8,262 bases of DNA from Rhodoferax sp. (GTDB taxonomy: Bacteria > Pseudomonadota > Gammaproteobacteria > Burkholderiales > Burkholderiaceae_C), in the NCBI GenBank assembly GCA_028711355.1, contig JAQTSL010000154.1, positions 1 through 8,262 of the forward strand, given 5' to 3'. Positions 1 through 4,505 of this stretch are shown here, piece by piece (position 1 is the first letter of the stretch; every line of letters begins with the position of its first letter). A program made the position numbers and the translations under genes. The notes beneath the pieces were generated by a model that saw only the letters and a program-made list of their open reading frames with translations, made no database searches and was not told where the DNA came from.

Positions 1-614
1 AGATCAAAGCCCTGCGCCTCGACGTTCATAAAGGCCCGCGTCAGCTCGGCCAGCGCCGCGTAAAAGCGTGCCTTGGGGTGCTGCGCCAGCGCGTCGCACA
101 AAAGGTTGACCCAGGGTTGAATCTGCGCGGCAAAAAACGCTTGCTGGCGCGTCAGGTTGGCTACCGCAGCGTCATCACCGGCAATCAGATAACGCATCAC
201 CTCAAACAGGTAGGCAATGTGGTCTTCGGTCTCGCTCATGGCCTCGTCGCGCGCCAGACCGAGTGCGGCCAGCTCAGTGCGCAGACGTGCCAGCGGTTTT
301 TCGTTCAGAAAGCCGCTGAGGTAATGCGACGCGTACAAATACACCTCGGGCTTGCCGACACCGCCAAACAGCGCGTCAAACTCGGCGTCAATCTGTGCGT
401 CGGTCAACGCGCGCGCCTGCGCCACCAAGGCGCACCAGGGTGCCTCCAGAAACGCCCCAGCGGCCGGGGTTTCGGTCACTGAGGCACGCAGCAACGCTAG
501 CCATTCGGGAGCTGGACGCGCATAATAGACGGGCGCTAGCAGCCCATAAAGCTCTGAACGTGCGGTCTCTTCGTCGAGCGCGCTGCTGGTGGCGGAATCG
601 GGCAGGGGCATCAT
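1..614 (-). CDS. TorD/DmsD-family molybdoenzyme chaperone (3' end beyond window)
   Basis: Cytoplasmic chaperone of the TorD/DmsD/NarJ family, which binds Tat signals or apo-catalytic subunits of molybdo- or tungstoenzymes until the cofactor is inserted. Read on the minus strand, 204 residues are visible. The family signature VYLYASHYLSGFLNEKPL lies at residues 91-108, and a second conserved helix with E-x-DHI-x-YLFEVMRYLI lies at about 129-144. The chain reaches FMNVEAQGFD at the window edge, close to where family members usually end, so only a short C-terminus is missing. The start ATG (612-614) overlaps the TGA of the upstream iron-sulfur gene as ATGA, which implies translational coupling; a second ATG follows directly at 609-611. 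Position after DUF3305, DUF3306 and ferredoxin genes points to formate dehydrogenase as client; the substrate is inferred, the family call is firm. Confidence 0.9.
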   Translation of the reverse strand, partial: MMPLPDSATSSALDEETARSELYGLLAPVYYARPAPEWLALLRASVTETPAAGAFLEAPWCALVAQARALTDAQIDAEFDALFGGVGKPEVYLYASHYLSGFLNEKPLARLRTELAALGLARDEAMSETEDHIAYLFEVMRYLIAGDDAAVANLTRQQAFFAAQIQPWVNLLCDALAQHPKARFYAALAELTRAFMNVEAQGFD

Positions 615-2827
615 GATTTGATATCGGTAATTTTGATTTCGTTGTCGGCCGAGTAGAGGTCGATGACGCGGCAGTCGCCGCACATTTTCAGGCGCTGCAA
701 AGCGCCGCCCTGAAACATGCTGTGGCCGGCCAGTTTGTCCAGCATCGCCTCGATGCCCTTGAGTGTGCCAAACGGCTTGCCGCAGCGCACGCAAGCGTAG
801 GGCTGCATCTCATTCAAGACCACCGACTCTTTGCGCTGCGGGCTTAACGACAGTTGCGGCAGCAGGCGCAACGCTTGCTCCGGGCAGGTGGTCACACACA
901 GACCACATTGCACGCAATTCTTCTCGATAAAGCGCAATTGCGGTGCCGCCGGGTTGTCGGCCAACGCGCTGGCCGGGCAGGCGCCCACACAGCTCAGGCA
1001 CAGCGTACACGCATCCTTGTTGATGGCCAGCGCCCCCAGCGGCGAGCCCATGCCCGGCAAAGCGATCACCGCCAACTCGGTGCCATCCGGTAGCGCCCGT
1101 TCCCGCCGTTGGGTCAAGGTCGGGATCGGGGCCTGTGCGATCAGATGCTCCAGCGCCAGCTCCAGCGTGGTGCGCTTGTCGGCCTGCACCGCAAAGCTGG
1201 CGCGGCGCGCGGGTGTTTGCGCGGGCACAGTGCGCAGGGCCAAGTCCAGCGCCGCCAGGTCGCGCGCGTCGCGCACCTGTAGCAGCCTGAAATGTTCACC
1301 GGCGTAACCCAGACCGTTCAGAATCGCTTGCGCCACCGCCATCTGTTCGCCCAGCGCCACGGCGTACTGCGGCGCTTCTTCGTCGGTGAGTAAGACCCAC
1401 ACGTTGGACGCACCATAGGCCACCGCCGTCAGCCACAGCTCCAGCCCGGTCGATGACGTGTGCCACAGCGGCACCGGCAACACCCGCGCCGGTACGCCGT
1501 GCGTGCCGTCCTTCTGACGTTTTTCAAGCTGCGCCGCACGGCCCAGGTCGCCCAAAAGCGCCGCGCCTTGGCCCTGGCTGTGCAGCAGCAGCGCCGCATC
1601 TTTGCCACCGCTGCGCTGGTAAGTGGCAAGCAGGGTTTTGAGCTTCACGCCCTGGTCGGCCGCGCGCGGGTAAGCGTAGGCGATCGCCCCAGTCGGGCAG
1701 ACCGTGCTACAGGTGCCGCAGCCCACGCACAGGTTCGGGTTGACTTTGATCTGTTGCCGCAGATCGTTGGCCCCCAGGCTTGCCACTGCGTGTGCGCGCT
1801 GCCCTCTGAGGGGGCCAACGCCATCAGCGGTGGCGAGACCACTGCTGATGGCGTTGGCCGAGCACACCTCGATGCACGCGCTACAGCCCACTTGTTCGTT
1901 GCGGCTGTGGGCACACAGCTTTTGCTGGTAGGCAAAAAACTTGGGTTTTTCAAACTCGCCCACCAAGTCGCGCCACTGCAACAGCGCCCCCAGGTCACGC
2001 CCGCCCCAATGCAGATAGCCCTGCGGCTTGGCGTGCTGGGTAAAAGCCGGGCTGGCACGCAGGTCAAGCACCAAGTCAAAGGTTTCAGATTGCGTCTGCG
2101 GCGTGCGGTTGAAATCAATGGCACCCGCCACCTGGCAGACCTTGACGCAGGCGCGGTGGTCGTCGCAAGCCTTCAGGTCAATCTGGTAATCCAGCCCAAT
2201 GGCATCTTGCGGGCAGGCGCCCAGGCAGGCGTTGCAGCGGGTACACAGGTCCAAATCAATCGGGTTGGTCTGTTGCCAGCTCAGCTCGAATGCGCCCAGC
2301 CAGCCCGTCAAGCTCTGAATCTGCCCGCCCAATACCGGGTAGCGGCGTTCTTGTCCAGCACCGGCATCGCCCGGTCCTTGCGTGAACAGCGTGGCATCCA
2401 CGGCATCGCCTAACAGTTCGGCGGCGCGCTCAGCCGCGTCCAGCGCGCCGATGAGCAGGGCACGCCCGGCACTCTGGTAGGTAACGGTCGCCACCGGGTC
2501 GGGCTCGGGCAGGTTCGCTGCCGCCAGCAAGGCGGCAATTTTTGGGCTGGCCTGAGCCGCGTCGCGGCTCCAGCCACCGGTCTCCCGGATATTGACAAAC
2601 TTGATCGGCGCGCTGGCGCCGGCCTGCTCGGCCAGTTCACCAAACAGGCGCTGCTCTTGCGTGCAGGCCACCACCAATTCGTCGCCACCGGCGGCGGCTT
2701 GTAAAAACTCAGCCGCCTGGCGGCGGCACAGGCTGCTGTGCAGCGTCAGCGGCTGGTTCAGGCTCGCGCTCAACGAGCGCGCGTCCAGCGGCATGGTCTG
2801 GTTGCAGTCGCAGATCAGGGTGGTCAT
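611..2827 (-). CDS. Multicluster 4Fe-4S ferredoxin-type protein of a formate dehydrogenase locus
   Basis: A soluble 738-residue iron-sulfur protein, probably an electron carrier or maturation partner of formate dehydrogenase. Cysteine sites: C195/198/201/205; C221/227/231 with His224 where a Cys would be usual; C305/315/318/322; C367/370/373/377; C607/610/613/617; C638/641/644/648. Cys pairs at 679/682 and 716/719 near the C-terminus look like a metal-binding knuckle. The N-terminus (C6-x-C8, C34, VVAC55, then VNIRETGGWS at 78-87) resembles the HdrA N-terminal domain, and residues about 410-530 resemble MvhD without its cysteines; both are from pattern memory. The start MTTLICDCN is chosen because it matches the family N-terminus as I recall it and has GGAAA about 6 nt upstream; the ATG at 2894-2896 would add 23 residues inside the upstream gene. 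Residues about 323-355 are encoded by an inverted-repeat segment. No signal peptide or membrane segment is seen. Confidence 0.9.
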   Translation of the reverse strand: MTTLICDCNQTMPLDARSLSASLNQPLTLHSSLCRRQAAEFLQAAAGGDELVVACTQEQRLFGELAEQAGASAPIKFVNIRETGGWSRDAAQASPKIAALLAAANLPEPDPVATVTYQSAGRALLIGALDAAERAAELLGDAVDATLFTQGPGDAGAGQERRYPVLGGQIQSLTGWLGAFELSWQQTNPIDLDLCTRCNACLGACPQDAIGLDYQIDLKACDDHRACVKVCQVAGAIDFNRTPQTQSETFDLVLDLRASPAFTQHAKPQGYLHWGGRDLGALLQWRDLVGEFEKPKFFAYQQKLCAHSRNEQVGCSACIEVCSANAISSGLATADGVGPLRGQRAHAVASLGANDLRQQIKVNPNLCVGCGTCSTVCPTGAIAYAYPRAADQGVKLKTLLATYQRSGGKDAALLLHSQGQGAALLGDLGRAAQLEKRQKDGTHGVPARVLPVPLWHTSSTGLELWLTAVAYGASNVWVLLTDEEAPQYAVALGEQMAVAQAILNGLGYAGEHFRLLQVRDARDLAALDLALRTVPAQTPARRASFAVQADKRTTLELALEHLIAQAPIPTLTQRRERALPDGTELAVIALPGMGSPLGALAINKDACTLCLSCVGACPASALADNPAAPQLRFIEKNCVQCGLCVTTCPEQALRLLPQLSLSPQRKESVVLNEMQPYACVRCGKPFGTLKGIEAMLDKLAGHSMFQGGALQRLKMCGDCRVIDLYSADNEIKITDIKS
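1765..1859 (-). repeat. Palindromic repeat segment inside the ferredoxin gene
   Basis: Arms 1813-1828 and 1844-1859 are perfect 16-bp inverted copies. Past one mismatch (1829/1843) pairing continues to 1833/1839, giving 21-bp arms around a 5-nt loop. A second perfect 11-bp inverted pair, 1765-1775 with 1810-1820, shares the middle arm. The small palindrome CCCTCTGAGGG lies at 1802-1812. The segment encodes about 33 residues of low-complexity linker between the third and fourth cysteine sites and keeps the frame open. CCCTCTGAGGG-type sequence with adjoining GGCAGCGCGC recalls dispersed non-coding repeats of Comamonadaceae; that link is from memory and unverified. Confidence 0.7.
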
Positions 2828-3377
2828 GGTGGATTTCCGGGTTTGGCAAAAGGGCAGGTGATAGCGTATTGTCAGCGGCCGGGGTTTCGGGCTCATCGAC
2901 CAGTTTCATAAACTGGGCGCTGGCCATTTTTTGCAGCATCGTTGCCGGCAGCGGACTGGGCAGGCTGTAGTCATCAATGTAAATGTCGAGCCCGTCCATC
3001 AGGTTGTAATGCGGGTCGGCAAAGAGTTTTTTCATGGCGGCGTTGCGCACTGTGGGCGATACGTCGGGCGCCACAAAGCGGGCAAAGCTGTCGTCGGGGG
3101 TGAGCGCCTTGACATCGTCCAGCGTAGGCGCTGGCGCGGACGCGACCACCGCCTCTGGCTGGGCGTGGGCCGGTGCACCGACGGCGGATGCGCCAACAGG
3201 CGGTCCGTCAGCCGGCATTTTTGATACGCAAACTGTAGCTACTTGCGCAGCAGTGGCGTGCGCTACAACCGATTTTGGCTTGACATCCGTATCAGCCAAC
3301 GGCTGCCCCGCGCGTTGCGCCTGCTTGCGCTCTGACCAACGGCCCAAAAAGCCTTCAGCCACACTGTCCTCCGACAT
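2709..3377 (-). CDS. DUF3306 domain-containing protein
   Basis: A 222-residue protein of unknown biochemical role, found next to DUF3305 and ferredoxin genes in formate dehydrogenase loci. Two conserved blocks are visible: FLGRWSERK at residues 10-18, and a C-terminal block at about 92-160 containing RNAAMKKLFADPHYNLMDGL, YIDDYS and a PLP step. The block between (about 30-90) is Ala/Pro/Val-rich linker; residues about 31-52 come from a repeat-like DNA segment. The ATG at 3375-3377 is chosen because it directly precedes the conserved block; an upstream ATG at 3429-3431 would bury the start deep in the DUF3305 gene. The start overlaps DUF3305 by 23 nt. At the 3' end the frame stays open 119 nt into the ferredoxin gene, so the last ~40 residues are an alternate-frame reading of that gene's start. 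No signal peptide or membrane helix seen. Confidence 0.87.
   Translation of the reverse strand: MSEDSVAEGFLGRWSERKQAQRAGQPLADTDVKPKSVVAHATAAQVATVCVSKMPADGPPVGASAVGAPAHAQPEAVVASAPAPTLDDVKALTPDDSFARFVAPDVSPTVRNAAMKKLFADPHYNLMDGLDIYIDDYSLPSPLPATMLQKMASAQFMKLVDEPETPAADNTLSPALLPNPEIHHDHPDLRLQPDHAAGRALVEREPEPAADAAQQPVPPPGG
3225..3286. repeat. Comamonadaceae-type dispersed repeat inside DUF3306 gene (candidate)
   Basis: The plus strand here reads TTTTGATACGCAAACTGTAG, then CTACTTGCGCAGCAG, TGCGCTACAACCG and TTTTGGCTTGACA. This layout (TTGATA, GTAGCTACTTGCGCA, GCGCTA, TTTTGGCTTGA) resembles a short AT-richer repeat that I recall being scattered between genes of Rhodoferax, Polaromonas and Acidovorax. 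Local symmetry supports a structured element: GCGCA 3245-3249 pairs with TGCGC 3259-3263, and GTAGC 3235-3239 with GCTAC 3262-3266. It lies wholly in the variable linker of DUF3306. The repeat identity is from memory; boundaries are approximate. Confidence 0.5.
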
Positions 3378-3969
3378 TTTTTGCACCACCGGCACCGCCC
3401 ATGCCACCCTCACCGGCGTCACCTCCGCCAAATTTTTTTAGTGTGCTGACCGACGCCGGGTTGCCAAAGCGGTCGGTCAGCGACCGAAAGCTATCCGGGC
3501 GCTTGCGCTTTTTGGGCTCAATCACGTAATGCGCATCGACAAACGCCGCCAGCCAAGCCAGCACCTGCGCTGGCGCGGGCACCTGTTCCACCGTTTCCTG
3601 CGCGTCCAGCCAGCGACCCGCGTCGTAGTAGCTCAAGGTGGCAATCAGCGGTCGTGCGATCGGCTCGGGAGCCACACTGGGCTCGTCTTCCATGCGCCAA
3701 AGCACGAACCAGCTCGGCACGTCGGTGCTGGCATTCAAGTAATAGCCCTCGGCATCGTCCTTGAACAATTCAACCCGAAAACCCCCGTGAATCCAGCGCT
3801 GGGTGCTCTCGTTTTCATACAACAAACGGGGTTCTGCGGTAAAACCTGACTGCTGCTCGACCACGTCAGACAGCTCCCAGCGCCAGGGCTGCCAGCGCGC
3901 ACCGGGGCCGGTGTTGGCCAGACGCTGCATGATGACAGCCACGTCGATAAAAGGGCGATTGTTGGACAT
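3355..3969 (-). CDS. DUF3305 domain-containing protein
   Basis: First gene of the minus-strand operon, 204 residues, soluble, of unknown function. Family features: the N-terminal VAVIMQRLAN (about 10-19) followed by a Trp-rich W-QPWRWEL stretch (26-33); HGGFRVELFKDDAEGYYLN at 61-79; the strongly conserved VPSWFVLWRMED at 84-95; and a basic HYVIEPKKRKRPDSF at 147-161. The final ~25 residues are Gly-rich and overlap the start of DUF3306 by 23 nt, so coupled translation is likely. The start codon (3967-3969) precedes the conserved block directly, but no good Shine-Dalgarno sequence is visible in the 22 nt before it, where the MITE-like element begins. The name is firm from pattern recognition; a role in formate dehydrogenase assembly or function is inferred only from gene neighbourhood. 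Confidence 0.87.
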   Translation of the reverse strand: MSNNRPFIDVAVIMQRLANTGPGARWQPWRWELSDVVEQQSGFTAEPRLLYENESTQRWIHGGFRVELFKDDAEGYYLNASTDVPSWFVLWRMEDEPSVAPEPIARPLIATLSYYDAGRWLDAQETVEQVPAPAQVLAWLAAFVDAHYVIEPKKRKRPDSFRSLTDRFGNPASVSTLKKFGGGDAGEGGMGGAGGAKNVGGQCG

Positions 3970-3996
3970 AGACGATCGGTCAAAGGTAGCATTAAA

Positions 3997-4169
3997 CCGA
4001 GAAAATCCATTAGGGCACAGATGGATGGCGAGGCGAGTTGCGAGGCAGTTTGGGCGGGCGTGAGGCGTTCATAGCTCAGCTATGAACAACGAATGACCGT
4101 CCAAAATGACCGCAAATCGGCCGCCAGTCGCTGTGCAGGGTCGAAGACCCGCCTAATGGATTTTCTCGG
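3997..4169. mobile_element. MITE-like element, 173 bp, with 5-bp TTAAA target duplication
   Basis: Terminal inverted repeats 3997-4014 (CCGAGAAAATCCATTAGG) and 4152-4169 are perfect over 18 bp. The element is flanked by direct repeats TTAAA at 3992-3996 and 4170-4174 (TTAAACC if the next bases are counted). There is no open reading frame of note inside, so it would be non-autonomous. The arms continue inward as an imperfect inverted repeat: GCACAG 4015-4020 answers CTGTGC 4131-4136, and GTTTGGGCGG near 4048-4057 answers ACCGTCCAAAA near 4097-4105. The whole element therefore folds as a long hairpin ending in the palindrome at 4067-4087. The parent transposase family is not identifiable here. 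Confidence 0.75.
4067..4087. repeat. Perfect 21-bp palindrome at the tip of the MITE hairpin
   Basis: GTTCATAGCT at 4067-4076 and AGCTATGAAC at 4078-4087 are perfect 10-bp inverted copies around one central C. The site lies near the middle of the element (centre 4077; element centre 4083), so it forms the apex of the larger hairpin. Confidence 0.8.
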
Positions 4170-4194
4170 TTAAACCCAGATTGTCCATTAGGCG
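4150..4194. repeat. 11-bp inverted repeat spanning the right MITE end
   Basis: CGCCTAATGGA at 4150-4160 (inside the right terminal repeat) is perfectly complementary to TCCATTAGGCG at 4184-4194, outside the element. A third copy of the terminus core thus lies just beyond the insertion. A small GCGCC-TTC-GGCGC stem follows at 4194-4206. It could be the remnant of an older related element. Confidence 0.6.
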
Positions 4195-4505
4195 CGCCTT
4201 CGGCGCTGTTTAGGTGCAAGCGGGGTTGGCTGACATGACAAAAATTGACCATGTGATCGACAGGGTTAGGGTTTACGATACTCGAGATGTCAAGGTTCCC
4301 CTACCCATTCGATGACTTTTTGCCGCTACGATGCAGCCGTTGGAAATTGACAAACGCAAAAAAATGACGAATATCAAATTGCCACGGGCTGCTTTTGATG
4401 TTTGCGGGCGAGACAAAATATGCTCAATCTGTCCTTTGGGTCGGTTGCCAGGAGTCTGGGTGTGTTGCTGCGCAGTGCCGATGATGCATTGGTGAAGCTG
4501 TCCCC
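4175..4505. other. Intergenic region upstream of the GGDEF-EAL gene
   Basis: About 330 bp with no plausible gene on either strand, and visibly richer in A and T than its neighbours from about 4230 to 4440. It holds a MITE-end remnant and small hairpin at its left (4184-4206), a weak promoter candidate near 4347 and a weak ribosome binding site before 4506. I see no tRNA, riboswitch, strong terminator or operator that I can name. Confidence 0.5.
4347..4377 (+). promoter_or_regulatory. Weak sigma-70-type promoter candidate for the GGDEF-EAL gene
   Basis: A perfect TTGACA box lies at 4347-4352. The best downstream partner is TATCAA at 4372-4377 (19-nt spacer, four of six consensus bases), or GAATAT at 4369-4374 (16-nt spacer, three of six). 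It would leave a leader of about 120 nt. The -35 match is real; the -10 is poor, so this is only a candidate. Confidence 0.25.

Larger units (their letters stand above)
3992..4174. repeat. Target-site duplication pair TTAAA flanking the MITE-like element
   Basis: TTAAA occurs at 3992-3996 and again at 4170-4174, exactly outside the two 18-bp inverted termini. A five-base direct repeat in this exact position is what a transposition event leaves behind; by chance it would be expected about once in a thousand tries. Both copies are unmutated, which suggests a fairly recent insertion. Confidence 0.65.

Noticed and set aside
78..482. Plus-strand open frame of 134 codons opposite the TorD gene
   Set aside because: The minus strand carries clear TorD motifs across the same bases; this is a shadow.
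1460..2413. Long plus-strand open frame of 317 codons opposite the ferredoxin gene
   Set aside because: It is antisense to a gene with six clear cysteine sites, and its translation is Ala/Arg/Gln-rich without any motif; typical for GC-rich DNA.
2828..2896. Longer ferredoxin start at 2894-2896
   Set aside because: It adds 23 residues without family likeness; MTTLICDCN at 2827 fits the family start and has a GGAAA site.
3378..3431. Longer DUF3306 start at 3429-3431
   Set aside because: It would lie deep in the DUF3305 gene, and the added 18 residues look like a frame-shifted reading of its Gly-rich tail.
3970..4505. CRISPR array, tRNA or known riboswitch in the divergent intergenic region
   Set aside because: There are no regularly spaced direct repeats, no cloverleaf with a GTTC arm, and no riboswitch core that I recognise; the repeats fit a transposable element.
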